A stretch of 64,000 bases of DNA from Collinsella aerofaciens (lineage in GTDB: Bacteria; Actinomycetota; Coriobacteriia; Coriobacteriales; Coriobacteriaceae). The first letter of the stretch is position 1; every line of letters starts with the position of its first letter. The stretch lies in NCBI RefSeq assembly GCF_009876115.1, contig NZ_WWSY01000004.1, forward strand, positions 73,612-137,611, written 5' to 3'. The position numbers and the translations under genes were made by a program. The notes under the pieces were generated by a model. It was not told the origin of the DNA and searched no databases. It was given only the letters and a program-made list of their open reading frames with translations. Shown in pieces: positions 1-9,103 of this stretch.

Positions 1-687
1 TGAACCCGATGTCTCGTCAAGGTAGAACCAGCGCCCACCGGTGGCAGCCCATCCCTTCAAATGTGCACAGGAGTTAGAAAATAAATGCCAGCCATCGTTC
101 AAGTATTTCCAGCCAGTAGCTGCATAACCTTCGGAATCAAAATAATACTCCGCCCCTCTAATGGACAGAAAACAGTTTGACGGCCAACCACCAGCCTCAT
201 ATCTCCACCACCATTTACCGTTTTGGTAGGCCCAAGAACCAGGAAGAGCGATGTTATTATCAGAGGAACGAACGATCTGGAACGACAGTTGAGAGGTAAC
301 GCCGGCGTAATTCCCTAGCCCATTCACTCTTATAGTGGCGCAGCCAGGGGCAACATTATCTGAATACGTGACTTCATAATCGATTCCGCTTGCTAGCACA
401 GAACCGCTGGCAGTCAAAACAGAGACATCAGGAGTAATCACATCGCCAGTATATTCATATATCGACGAATCGATAGATGCTTTGAAATTATCGGAATCCA
501 AAGTCAAACGATCGCTACCTGATGTCCCAAATGCTTCCTGACCCGATTGAACCAAAGAGCCATCAGTGCCTTCAGCCACGCAATCTTCAGTTAATGAAAA
601 TGCGATTGCGGGCCATAAAAGAGAGATGAAACAAATAGATGTTAGACAAACCACACTGATTAAACTCAGATGTCGATTTTTCATCAT
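1..687 (-). CDS. Secreted cell-wall-binding repeat protein, N-terminal part (runs off the window)
   Basis: This minus-strand frame stays open from an ATG at 687 to the window edge, giving 229 residues with no stop, so the C-terminus is outside the window. Two ATGs lie in tandem (687 and 684), preceded by a purine-rich AGAAGAG. The N-terminus is a signal peptide (MMKNRH, then a hydrophobic run ending near WPAIAFS). Residues of about 65-140 look like a bacterial Ig-like or MBG-type module (YTGDVITPDVSV, GIDYEVTYSDN, GLGNYAG). After that come WYY/GW cell-wall-binding repeats (EYYFDSEGYAATGW, RWFYLDE). It belongs to the same family as the proteins at 9-24 kb. A catalytic domain, if there is one, would lie outside the window. 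Confidence 0.8.
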   Translation of the reverse strand, partial: MMKNRHLSLISVVCLTSICFISLLWPAIAFSLTEDCVAEGTDGSLVQSGQEAFGTSGSDRLTLDSDNFKASIDSSIYEYTGDVITPDVSVLTASGSVLASGIDYEVTYSDNVAPGCATIRVNGLGNYAGVTSQLSFQIVRSSDNNIALPGSWAYQNGKWWWRYEAGGWPSNCFLSIRGAEYYFDSEGYAATGWKYLNDGWHLFSNSCAHLKGWAATGGRWFYLDETSGS

Positions 688-828
688 TTTTCTCTTCTCG
701 CCAAATCAAATTAACCTTTGAATATCCAGATGCAGTCGACCCAGAGATGCAGTTCCCAAATTAATTAATATGCAAGACAACTCGCTTGATACGTTGCACC
801 AGATAAAACGATAAGACACTCAACATAG

Positions 829-853
829 GGATTGTCTATTTGTTAGACAATCC
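829..853. promoter_or_regulatory. Perfect 10-bp inverted repeat upstream of the repeat-protein gene
   Basis: The arms are GGATTGTCTA (829-838) and TAGACAATCC (844-853), separated by 5 bases. The repeat lies about 140 bp upstream of the start at 687 and downstream of the DUF2304 gene. Neither strand shows a T-run after it, so an operator is more likely than a terminator. The GATTG...CAATC outer bases resemble the dyad in front of the lic operon (13485-13505). The function is inferred only from symmetry. Confidence 0.4.
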
Positions 854-945
854 ACAACCAGCAGTCGAGCGCGATCAATGGTGCACAAACTTAGGAGCCC
901 TAATGAGGGATAGCCGAAGGAACTGAATCAAACCATGTATTGAGC

Positions 946-1299
946 TCATTCATGATCAGACCTTTTCTCAAGCTCTTTTTCGAGCAGGGCAATCCTATGA
1001 GTAAGGTTTTTGATCGCCAAAACATGACGACTCGCGGCAACGCTAAGAGACAGAGAGATTGCAAGCAACAGCACGATTGCACCCAAAAAAAGGAAATTGG
1101 CCGGGTTGACAAACCCAATAGCTGTTGAGCAACTATAAATAATCTGAGGACATAAATCACAGATCAAGGCCGCCATACACATCAAAATCCACAGCAAAGA
1201 GTACTTAAGAAGCATCTTTCCGTTGGACACGAGACGTAAAACATAGACGAGGAATCCGCCGAAAAAGAGGGCCGCACCAATCCTCAAAATAAGATTCAT
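946..1299 (-). CDS. DUF2304 small membrane protein
   Basis: This 117-residue protein has three strongly hydrophobic segments (about 5-22, 32-52 and 66-86) followed by a charged, helical C-terminus (HRIALLEKELEKRSDHE). That is the layout of DUF2304 proteins, which commonly follow a DPM-type GT2 gene. The start overlaps the stop of the GT2 gene in a TAATG junction at 1297-1301, so the two are translationally coupled. The family's function is not firmly known. By analogy with GtrA-type proteins it may help move a polyprenol-linked sugar across the membrane, which is an inference. Confidence 0.75.
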   Translation of the reverse strand: MNLILRIGAALFFGGFLVYVLRLVSNGKMLLKYSLLWILMCMAALICDLCPQIIYSCSTAIGFVNPANFLFLGAIVLLLAISLSLSVAASRHVLAIKNLTHRIALLEKELEKRSDHE

Positions 1300-2045
1300 T
1301 ATTTGTCTCCCCTATGAACCCAGCACACAAGGACAATGGCTAACGTAACCTTGACCATATAGTAGACGGAAGAGAAGCCCCCGATAGATGAACGTCCACC
1401 TTGGCGCTCATTCATCTTTACAGGCGCTTCCATAACGGGAAGACCAAGCTTCATAGCCAAAGCAATCGACTCTGGCTCCGGGTAGTCATCAGGATAACTC
1501 TTGCAGAACAGGTCGATAGCATCTTTATTGCAGGCCCTAAAGCCAGAAGTGGGATCGGTGACCACCTTACCCGTAAGCAACTCGAGCAAAAATGAAAGCC
1601 ACCTGATTCCAACACGACGCATAAAAGTTGATTGAAAACCATCAGTCTCAACCAGAAATCGAGAGCCTATCGCCAAACTCGCACCGCTCTCAATCAGCTT
1701 TACAAGCTCAGGAATATAAGAAGGATCATGTTGGCCATCGCCGTCAACCTGAATGTCGATATCATAGCCAAATCTCTGGGCATATTTATGGCCCGCTTGG
1801 ACCGCTCCACCGATACCAAGGTTCTGCGGCAAATCCAATATGTTGATACCATGCTCTCGACAAAGCTCAAGCGTTGTATCTTGTGAGCCGTCGTTGATTA
1901 CGACATAGTCATAACCCGCAGCTTTTATAGCTGCAACGGTATTGAGAATGCACTCCTGTTCGTTATAGGCAGGAATTATTACGAGAACACGCAGATGTCC
2001 TTTTGAACATGTCGTTGAAGTAAAAGACAATCGAGATTCATCCAT
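1299..2045 (-). CDS. GT2 glycosyltransferase, DPM1/polyprenyl-phosphate sugar synthase type
   Basis: This 248-residue cytoplasmic glycosyltransferase has a GT-A fold. Visible motifs are VLVIIPAYNEQECI near residue 20, YVVINDGSQDTT and the metal-binding IQVDGDGQHDPSYI; SGFRACNKDAI is typical of the dolichol/undecaprenyl-phosphate sugar synthase branch. Such enzymes load a sugar from a nucleotide donor onto polyprenyl phosphate. It is coupled to the DUF2304 gene downstream, with a DUF2142 membrane protein upstream. That trio resembles three-component glycan modification systems. The donor sugar cannot be read from sequence. The ATG at 2045 has no clear Shine-Dalgarno site. Confidence 0.8.
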   Translation of the reverse strand: MDESRLSFTSTTCSKGHLRVLVIIPAYNEQECILNTVAAIKAAGYDYVVINDGSQDTTLELCREHGINILDLPQNLGIGGAVQAGHKYAQRFGYDIDIQVDGDGQHDPSYIPELVKLIESGASLAIGSRFLVETDGFQSTFMRRVGIRWLSFLLELLTGKVVTDPTSGFRACNKDAIDLFCKSYPDDYPEPESIALAMKLGLPVMEAPVKMNERQGGRSSIGGFSSVYYMVKVTLAIVLVCWVHRGDK

Positions 2046-2360
2046 TCCAAAAACAGTTGGCTCTTAGCGACGCCCAAAGAATTTGCGACTCTTACAGTCC
2101 AACGCATAGCTTAACTCAGACTTAAGTTTACTGTATCCTGTCTAACCATTAGGAAGTTACATCTCAAGCTTAGATATTTAGCTTGCTCAACTAGGGCACA
2201 CATGGGGTCCCCATCCATCACCGCAGGAAAAGGACCCTTTGCAGTTCTGCCTCAAATACGGGGCGCATGTCCTGAGCGAACCCTCAACGCCGTCCCATTC
2301 GATCCAATCGAATCCAACTAATTGCCCACTCCTACTATAACCATGACCTATATCGCGAAT
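2046..2360. other. Intergenic region with a short palindrome
   Basis: These 315 bases lie between the DUF2142 stop and the GT2 start, both on the minus strand. No coding frame is convincing. Two small palindromes are visible: ATTCGAT-CCA-ATCGAAT at 2297-2313, and ATGGGG-T-CCCCAT at 2202-2214. Either could be an operator. The gap probably holds the promoter for the GT2-DUF2304 pair, but I see no clear -35/-10 pair. Confidence 0.4.
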
Positions 2361-4346
2361 TTAGAAAAAACGGATATACAGAAGCTCGAACATCACAAAA
2401 TACAGCAGCGCAAATGGAGCCCCGAGCATAAAGGCTGTAACTTTAGCCTTCACCTCCTCATCGCAGTAAATAGGGAACCTGAGCAATAGACAGGCAAAAG
2501 GTATTATCAAAGGTATGAGATATCGCGCTTGGACACCCGCAACTGTCTGGCTTCCAACTCCTGTAAAAGCGATGTATAGAGCCAAAGCAACTAGGTGGCA
2601 AGTAGCAAGAACCAGGAATAGAGTCCAAACAATTCCGCAACGGCTAAGCTTTATTTTAGTATCTTTTTCATTATCAATAATGCAAATAGCTTCAAACAGC
2701 ATGATGGGGAGATACGAAAGCCATGGGAACAGATTAGACACGTCCCCAAGATAAGCCATATTCGTTGATATTGAATTGAGAAACGCCGGGGTCAGCATCG
2801 ATCCAAAAACGAAATTCGAGATTACAGCTATAGTTCCAACTGGATTTGCAAGCACTCCCGTCGTTTGACCAGCCGTAGAGACTTCGGAGCCACCACGTGC
2901 ATCAGAAATATTATTTACGACAGATGAGAAATATGGCGTCAAGAAAGATAGGATCATAATGGCACAAACGAATAGAGCAGTACCAATCAAGATACGTCTT
3001 TGCTTGCTTGAAACATATTTATTTGCAGGAATTAAAAGCGCAAGTCCAAATAAGGGAAAATAAATCGCTTTAGCTGCAAACCCGATTGCAAAAGATAGTA
3101 GAAATGCGAAGAACGTTTTAGCAGAAATATCCTCTTCAGAAATAAGCATCTTCAACAAAAGAGCTGTTCCTAGCAAACTGAACGATATCACACAGGGATC
3201 ATACGAGTAACTGGCTGCCATTAACACAGCAGACGGGAACAACGCAATACAAGTGAAAAGACATTTTCTGCAAGGGGCTATACGAATTGCGATTCCGCAG
3301 ATAACTGCATACGCAAACAAATTAAAAATTTTACCCAATGCAAATTTGATAGAGAATGGGAGATGAAGCAAGCGACCCAAACAAAGGCCGATAGATGAAG
3401 GAATATAGGCAATTTTAGAAAGAGCCACACTATCAAAACAATTAAAACGTTCGATACCTTCAGCTAAATCATTTTTATCAGCCTCTCTGACCAATTGCTC
3501 AACAGAGCCACGGTTAAACTCTCTTGTTTCATCTATTGGGTACTTACCCAAAGCTGCATCCAAACTAAAGCCGTCCCCCATATAAAACTGCTCGACTATC
3601 ATTCGGTCAGAATTTGTTATTTCAGCATTTGTGAGGTAGGAAAAACTGTTTGCATTTCCATAGTGGACCTCATCATCCCATGTCAAAAAATTTGTAACGG
3701 GAAAGCAAATAATTACGGATAGACCAATTGAGACAATGCATGCGAAAGCGAACAGTTCGGGCTTCAGATAAGAAATGCCCCCATTAATAGCAATCAATCC
3801 GATCAAAACCGTAATGGGCAAAGCAGACGCGAACAACACCGTCTTTGACTTATCGAGCGGAATGCCAATAAAAGCGATAAAAACAGCAAAGCCAACAAAA
3901 ACCGCCAAATAAAAGAAACACTTCTTAGCATCAGTTTTCTTAACCGAGGTTACGAAGCTCTTCATCAAGCCATAGCAAAGCTCAATTCCCTGGAACGCTA
4001 AAACTAAATGAAAGCATATAACCAGACCTGAGATATTCCATGCACCAAGACCGAAGGGGCCAAACGTCTTCGCGCCAGCCAATATGATGAAAACTAGCAG
4101 AAAGCTGCTGAGGATACTGGACGCGACGAGAACGGTTATCTGACGAATAGCATCACCGCTCGACTGTGATTTCGGTTGCAAATATAAGCACGCAACAGCA
4201 ACGACATCGCAAAAGAGTTCAAGAATGAATAGATTTAAATTCTTATAGTGCAATGATGTCGCGACAGCTAACAAAAGAAGTCCCAGCCCAAAGATGGCAA
4301 GCGCGTACTCGCTTTTCTTAATTGCAGGATTATTCAAAACGTGCAT
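2361..4346 (-). CDS. DUF2142 polytopic membrane protein
   Basis: This protein of about 661 residues has roughly a dozen hydrophobic segments along its whole length. One conserved polar loop (about 220-330) contains FLTWDDEVHYGNANS, matching the DE.xH motif of DUF2142 membrane proteins. That acidic pair at the start of a large extracytoplasmic loop recalls GT-C glycosyltransferases, where it is catalytic. A role as the outer-face sugar transferase of this cluster is therefore inferred. The start is uncertain: a TTG at 4352 and an ATG at 4346 are both possible, and the only GGAG abuts the ATG. It lies 103 bp downstream of the GT4 gene. Confidence 0.75.
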   Translation of the reverse strand: MHVLNNPAIKKSEYALAIFGLGLLLLAVATSLHYKNLNLFILELFCDVVAVACLYLQPKSQSSGDAIRQITVLVASSILSSFLLVFIILAGAKTFGPFGLGAWNISGLVICFHLVLAFQGIELCYGLMKSFVTSVKKTDAKKCFFYLAVFVGFAVFIAFIGIPLDKSKTVLFASALPITVLIGLIAINGGISYLKPELFAFACIVSIGLSVIICFPVTNFLTWDDEVHYGNANSFSYLTNAEITNSDRMIVEQFYMGDGFSLDAALGKYPIDETREFNRGSVEQLVREADKNDLAEGIERFNCFDSVALSKIAYIPSSIGLCLGRLLHLPFSIKFALGKIFNLFAYAVICGIAIRIAPCRKCLFTCIALFPSAVLMAASYSYDPCVISFSLLGTALLLKMLISEEDISAKTFFAFLLSFAIGFAAKAIYFPLFGLALLIPANKYVSSKQRRILIGTALFVCAIMILSFLTPYFSSVVNNISDARGGSEVSTAGQTTGVLANPVGTIAVISNFVFGSMLTPAFLNSISTNMAYLGDVSNLFPWLSYLPIMLFEAICIIDNEKDTKIKLSRCGIVWTLFLVLATCHLVALALYIAFTGVGSQTVAGVQARYLIPLIIPFACLLLRFPIYCDEEVKAKVTAFMLGAPFALLYFVMFELLYIRFF

Positions 4347-4449
4347 CTCCAACTAAAGACAAAATCGAATAGGATAAGTCGACAATAACAAATTCGGGTC
4401 TTAGATCCAACTTCACTTAAAAGCTAAGTAAAAGCCAGCCAAGTATCAC

Positions 4450-5595
4450 TTAGCAAATACAAAACGCCTTCTCGACATCTATAGCAGTGGCGTCCCAGCT
4501 ATATCGATTTTCAACAAGGGCCCTAGAGTTTCGAGACTGTAGAGAAAGCAGCTTTCGATCATCAAAAAGCCTGCATAATGCCGAAACCACCTCATCAGAT
4601 GACATGGACTGAATTATCGTGCCGTAGCTATCATCTGGAATAAGCTCGTGCGCGCCTCCCACATCTGTTACCACAGCAGGCGTTCCGCAAGCTGAAGCCT
4701 CAAGAAGTACCGTCGAAAAGCCTTCGGACCGAGTTGGAAGACAAAGCACATCTGCTTGCTGAAGTAAGGAGGAAATGTCCTCTGCGCTACATCTCCCAAG
4801 CCAAAACAAGTTCGACGAACAGGCTTCCTTGACTTCATTGGCCAGCGGACCATCCCCTGCAAGAACAAAACAAATATCACGCTTGGCAATATCCTTTGCG
4901 CGAGCTGCCTCAATAATTGAATAAATTCCCTTTTCAGGAATAAACCGCCCAACAAAAGCCACAACTAAAGATGATTGAGGGACACCTAATTCTGATCGGA
5001 AATCTCTACCCGAAGAGATGCTCCTATAAATTGAAGCATTGATTGAGTTCGATATTACGCCCTTTGCACCGATATTAAAATGCTGAAGCCATTCAACGCT
5101 TTTAGAAGAAATCCCATAGAAATCAGGTTCAAACGTCTTTACGCGATCAGTAATCCAATCCTCATATCGGCGCACAAAATAATCAAGGAATGGCTGATTG
5201 AAAGAAAGATACGCTGAACCATGGTCGAGAACGACGGCCCTAGTGTTATGATCCACAGCAAACTTCAGCCCTTCGAGTGAGAGGGGGAAAAGCCTCGTGT
5301 TGATAAGTACGCCGTCCCACTCATAATCATCAAGGCTTTGCAGGAGCCGGTAATAATCGCCGGTTTTTTTGGGAAGAGGAAGCCTTCCATCAAGCAATGA
5401 AATACATGGAAGCCGAATTATCTCGAGACCGTTTTCGACTGAATGACCGACTCCTACGCGCATTGAATCATTAGTAACGATAACCACCCTGTCGCCGCGG
5501 GCAGCTAGGGCATGAGCGAGACCATCGACAAAATTACCAATTCCACTAAGTTGCGGGTGATAATGATGGGTGAAAATACAAATAGAAGAACTCAT
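4450..5595 (-). CDS. GT4-family glycosyltransferase
   Basis: This 381-residue GT-B retaining glycosyltransferase has an N-terminal CIFTHHYHPQLSGIGNFVDGL, in which the glycine-rich turn binds the acceptor. Its C-terminal domain has VAFVGRFIPEKGI, the ADVLCLPTRSEGFSTVLLEA motif with the E-x7-E type signature, and SACGTPAVVTDVGG. These are classic GT4 features. It probably adds one sugar to a lipid-linked oligosaccharide at the inner membrane face. The ATG at 5595 is preceded by GAGG at good spacing and starts 33 bp after the licD stop, so it is in the same operon. Donor and acceptor are unknown. Confidence 0.85.
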   Translation of the reverse strand: MSSSICIFTHHYHPQLSGIGNFVDGLAHALAARGDRVVIVTNDSMRVGVGHSVENGLEIIRLPCISLLDGRLPLPKKTGDYYRLLQSLDDYEWDGVLINTRLFPLSLEGLKFAVDHNTRAVVLDHGSAYLSFNQPFLDYFVRRYEDWITDRVKTFEPDFYGISSKSVEWLQHFNIGAKGVISNSINASIYRSISSGRDFRSELGVPQSSLVVAFVGRFIPEKGIYSIIEAARAKDIAKRDICFVLAGDGPLANEVKEACSSNLFWLGRCSAEDISSLLQQADVLCLPTRSEGFSTVLLEASACGTPAVVTDVGGAHELIPDDSYGTIIQSMSSDEVVSALCRLFDDRKLLSLQSRNSRALVENRYSWDATAIDVEKAFCIC

Positions 5596-5628
5596 TACAT
5601 AACCTCATCTGGTAAAGATTTCATATCC

Positions 5629-6489
5629 TTAATTCTGCGCAGTCCAGACTTCACCATCCCCAAAGTCAAGCAGAAGAGGAAGATGGGTATGTCGATTTTC
5701 CGGCTCCGGAATTTTCTTCCATTCGCCATACATCGTTGTAAGATATTTATCCGTCATACGAGGAACGGGGAATTCACTGCCTTCGAAAACCGCACTGCTC
5801 AGAGGGAAAATCTCTGAAATAGGCACTGGCGCCATATTCGGCCAGCTTAACGTCAGACAATAATCAGAGACCTCACCCGTATTTGAGTCGGCAATACAGG
5901 AGTCGAACAAATCCTGGTAAGAGCATGCGCCTCGAGAAACCAGTCGTTCCACTACGTGTATAGCAGAACAACCAATTTGCTCGAGTTGTCCAAGGAACCC
6001 TTTATGAGGGACAACAATGGAAGAAGAGTGATATAAATAAGCTCTTTTCTGTGCAATTGATGCAGTTCGGACTTGTTTTGCACGAAGGCGTTTATCTGTA
6101 TAGAGCTGGTCATATGGAAAGATGTCGACAAAAATACCCATCGAACTGGAAGCCTCTCGAGCCTCCTGATTCTCGAAGCGAGTTTCATCGCGATACACCT
6201 TAGCAAACATCGCAGCATAGCCAATAGTATTCCGCGATGTATGGAGCGAATATCCTTCCGGTAAACCATCCTCGGCTAAAGAGCAAAAGCGGTCATAGTC
6301 TGAACGCATCATTCCGATATCTATATCATCATCCCAAGGGATAAACCCCCTATGACGCATTGCTCCTAAACATGTTCCGCCATCAAGCCACCACCTGATG
6401 CCGTGCTTAGAGCAGAATGCAGCGACAACCTGAAGGATATCCAATTCAGTGTTTTGAAGCTTTAATAGCGCGTGAGCTTTAGACATCAT
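5629..6489 (-). CDS. licD: LicD-family phosphocholine transferase
   Basis: This 286-residue protein shows the LicD hallmarks near its N-terminus: WWLDGGTCLGAMRHRG followed by IPWDDDIDIGM, which is the nucleotidyltransferase-fold active site with the acidic cluster. LicD enzymes transfer phosphocholine from CDP-choline onto sugars of teichoic acid or other surface glycans. The longer frame, back to 6567, overlaps the flippase gene. I chose the tandem ATGs at 6489/6486, with GAGA upstream and only 4 bp after the flippase stop. The LicA/LicC/LicB functions at 13.5-16.3 kb would supply its donor. Some LicD relatives move other phospho-groups, so the substrate is inferred from this context. Confidence 0.88.
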   Translation of the reverse strand: MMSKAHALLKLQNTELDILQVVAAFCSKHGIRWWLDGGTCLGAMRHRGFIPWDDDIDIGMMRSDYDRFCSLAEDGLPEGYSLHTSRNTIGYAAMFAKVYRDETRFENQEAREASSSMGIFVDIFPYDQLYTDKRLRAKQVRTASIAQKRAYLYHSSSIVVPHKGFLGQLEQIGCSAIHVVERLVSRGACSYQDLFDSCIADSNTGEVSDYCLTLSWPNMAPVPISEIFPLSSAVFEGSEFPVPRMTDKYLTTMYGEWKKIPEPENRHTHLPLLLDFGDGEVWTAQN

Positions 6490-6493
6490 CGGC

Positions 6494-7762
6494 CTATCTC
6501 TTTTCCCCAAACCATTCTTGCGTCTGTTTCCCCAAAACAAAAGACTGATAAATAAGGCAAATAGCATTGGATATAAGCGCCGTTACAGTAGGGCCATTTA
6601 AGCCAAACAACACTTGCGCGGGAGCCATGACAGCAACAGCACTGATTAAGGACAATATGCTGCCAACAAATACCCCTCGGTAGTTATCAAGAGAAACCAG
6701 CAAATCGTTGACAAACCAAGCAATGCCAGTCAAAAAGGCACAAGCCAACATAGGCTGAAGGAGATCAGAATGTTTGGCTATTCCAGCGCCATAAAACAAA
6801 GACAGCAATAATTTGCCGAAAAAGAAAAGCGCAACTGCTGATATGACGCCGACAAATAAAATACCGGCAAGTATTTTACCTATAAGCGTAAAAAAGGACT
6901 TTTCCCTAGAATAGTAACGCTCTACTAAATAACCTAATAAAGGATTATAGATATACGTCGCACCCATTTGGATAATTGCCACGGGAGCAGCAACTGATGC
7001 ATAAATGCCTAGAGCAGAATCTCCGAATGTATAAGATAAATACTGCCTTGGAATATTCGGCGCCGCAGAAGCAGCAATGCCGCCCAGAACGATGGGCAAA
7101 CAGCCACATAGGAAAGCTCTGACCTTCGCTTGGGTAATTCCAAGTTTGATTGCAGAGATTCGATTTGATCTCGGATAATCGTAAATAACACCGATACCTA
7201 TAGTCACTACCGTCATTAGCAACAATGCACCTTCGAGGCTATTTAACAGCCCAAAGACAACAATGAACGAAAGGAGAGAACCAATGCCCTGCATTATGAG
7301 GGATTTCCCAATATAGTCCATCCTATGGCCAACCTGATCATTGGCATGCATGACATCAATAACTAAGCCGGCGGTTTTATAGAGAGCATACAAAAGAACA
7401 GCAGGCACCGTATCAATACGACACGTCGCAATGGAATAGACGGCCAACATTGCAAACGCCATAAACGTAGTAAAGAAACGAAAAGTCAGGTATTGACCAG
7501 CAGAGTTTTTCCTTTCAACATCTGCAATTTGTACCGTGTACATCCTGTATTGGGCCAATTGAGAAAACATGTTGAAAATAGACATAGCAAGGGAATAAAT
7601 TCCAGCAGCACTATATCCATCAGACAGTCGAACGACCAATATAGTGATTAGCCATTGACAGCCTAAATTCGTCAACGAGCCAACGGTATTCCAGAACATA
7701 TTGTGTTTAATCGAAAGAGTCTTCTCTGTGGCTTCCACAAATATAAGCGCCCTTCTGAACAA
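6494..7762 (-). CDS. Polysaccharide flippase, Wzx/MOP superfamily
   Basis: The protein is about 415-422 residues with around a dozen membrane helices and the amphipathic start typical of MOP-family exporters (NMFWNTVGSLTNLGCQWLITILVVR). Such proteins flip undecaprenyl-linked oligosaccharides to the outer face. The context (GT2 upstream, LicD and GT4 downstream) fits export of the glycan that LicD decorates. The start is unclear. The longest frame begins with TTG at 7762 without a good ribosome site, while a GTG at 7738 has AGAAGG about 12 bases upstream. Confidence 0.82.
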   Translation of the reverse strand: MFRRALIFVEATEKTLSIKHNMFWNTVGSLTNLGCQWLITILVVRLSDGYSAAGIYSLAMSIFNMFSQLAQYRMYTVQIADVERKNSAGQYLTFRFFTTFMAFAMLAVYSIATCRIDTVPAVLLYALYKTAGLVIDVMHANDQVGHRMDYIGKSLIMQGIGSLLSFIVVFGLLNSLEGALLLMTVVTIGIGVIYDYPRSNRISAIKLGITQAKVRAFLCGCLPIVLGGIAASAAPNIPRQYLSYTFGDSALGIYASVAAPVAIIQMGATYIYNPLLGYLVERYYSREKSFFTLIGKILAGILFVGVISAVALFFFGKLLLSLFYGAGIAKHSDLLQPMLACAFLTGIAWFVNDLLVSLDNYRGVFVGSILSLISAVAVMAPAQVLFGLNGPTVTALISNAICLIYQSFVLGKQTQEWFGEKR

Positions 7763-7782
7763 GTCGCGATTCGGATACGAAG

Positions 7783-8748
7783 CTATTTTGCTTCTTTAAT
7801 CATGTTTAAAATCAAAAGAAACAGCCAATTCGGTACAAGTCGCATAACGATTTCAGCTTTAGCAATGGACGGGCAAGCTCGTCGATATTTAAGCAAGCCA
7901 ATTATGGAGCGTCGCTCTCTTGCATCGGCGAACCCCATTATTTCCTTTAGGTGCGGTGAATCAGGAAATCTTTCGGCAAATTGCTTAGCTGTATCAACCC
8001 TGTTTTTAACTCTTGTTAAATACCAATCATCTTTTGAAGCAACACCCGCAAGGAATCCAGTTTCATTCCCGCCATGTCGACGATACTTAACCAAGGGAGT
8101 CGTTGTAAAACTGCACTTCCCCAGTTCGCTGCAGCCCAATGTCAACCACAAATCATGTGCAGTGGATTCCGGAAAGGGAATCATCGACTTAGCAGCACTC
8201 GCATCTAGCATGAGAGCCATACCAATGCCGTAGCATACACTTGCAGCCTGAATAGTAATATCCTCTCCGGAGCACCAATTTACTTCAGGCGAATTTGGAT
8301 GAGCTTTTCTGTAGCTCTCTACCAGCATGTTTCCGTTTTCGTCGATTACCGATCTATCGCAAACATCAAGAATTGAGCCTTCTTCTAGCATATGGTTGAG
8401 CGAAACTTGAACTCTGTTAGGCTCCCAAATATCATCTTGATCGCAAAATACTACGTAATCCCCTTCTGCCAAAGAGAGTAGTGCCTCGAACGATTTGACA
8501 TAACCGAGATTTTTATCGCCATGATAATAACGATAGGCGTTTTTCTTTATATGCTCTTGGATAAACCCCTCTAAAGAGGCCGATTCGGGGCAGTCATTTC
8601 TGACCAAAAGCGTAACCGGAAACGTTTGTTCATCAATCGAATCAAGTTGAGCGGCGAAAAACTTAAGATCAGGTTTATATGCTGAAAGAAGTACGCATAC
8701 GCCTGTACCATTTCCCTTTTCTATTTCCAAAAATCCTCCCAAAGTCAT
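7783..8748 (-). CDS. GT2 glycosyltransferase, rhamnosyltransferase-like
   Basis: This 321-residue GT-A enzyme shows CVLLSAYKPDLKFFAAQLDSI near the N-terminus, LVRNDCPES, GYVKSFEALLSLAEGDYVVFCDQDD with the DQDD metal site, and a C-terminal KYRRHGGNETG. The CDQDDIW pattern is common in rhamnosyl- and related transferases of capsule clusters. It is the first gene of the minus-strand glycan operon (7783 down to 2361), with the flippase 20 bp downstream. The ATG at 8748 has a weak ribosome site. A TTG at 8730 with GGGAGG just upstream is an alternative start. Confidence 0.83.
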   Translation of the reverse strand: MTLGGFLEIEKGNGTGVCVLLSAYKPDLKFFAAQLDSIDEQTFPVTLLVRNDCPESASLEGFIQEHIKKNAYRYYHGDKNLGYVKSFEALLSLAEGDYVVFCDQDDIWEPNRVQVSLNHMLEEGSILDVCDRSVIDENGNMLVESYRKAHPNSPEVNWCSGEDITIQAASVCYGIGMALMLDASAAKSMIPFPESTAHDLWLTLGCSELGKCSFTTTPLVKYRRHGGNETGFLAGVASKDDWYLTRVKNRVDTAKQFAERFPDSPHLKEIMGFADARERRSIIGLLKYRRACPSIAKAEIVMRLVPNWLFLLILNMIKEAK

Positions 8749-8890
8749 GTTTTCAAGATTAGCAAAGCAATCATTAGAGATTTAAGGTGTTGTTTATTAC
8801 GCTCAAAAAAGACAGGAGAAGGCTCGGCCTTTAGATAATACATGGCGGCAAATTGAATGGTGCTCCCGTATTTTTTAACACCAACACCGA

Positions 8891-8919
8891 CATCTCGCCC
8901 CCCTAGAGGGAGCGAGATG
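8891..8919. terminator. Hairpin in the gap before the glycan operon
   Basis: The gap 8749-9103 (355 bp) has no credible gene. It contains a stem CATCTCGC (8891-8898) with GCGAGATG (8912-8919), extended inside by CCC/GGG. It lies 185 bp downstream of the YkuD-protein stop and 143 bp upstream of the GT2 start, so it may end the first transcript. The T-run is poor on both strands (GGCTTTTC on plus), so the terminator call is tentative. The rest of the gap presumably holds the operon promoter. Confidence 0.4.
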
Positions 8920-9103
8920 GTTGGCTTTTCAAAATAATCTGAAAAGGAAGCTCGTAGAGAATTAAAATCCTGCGCACCGGAAGTGCATACAGTTTATGAC
9001 TGCCTTCTCATGAAACCGCTTGCCAAATCAAAGCACCTCAATTGGAAAAGAGTCCCTTAAGAATCAGTGTCTTTCTCCCACCTTTAAAGACACTTGTCCA
9101 ATA

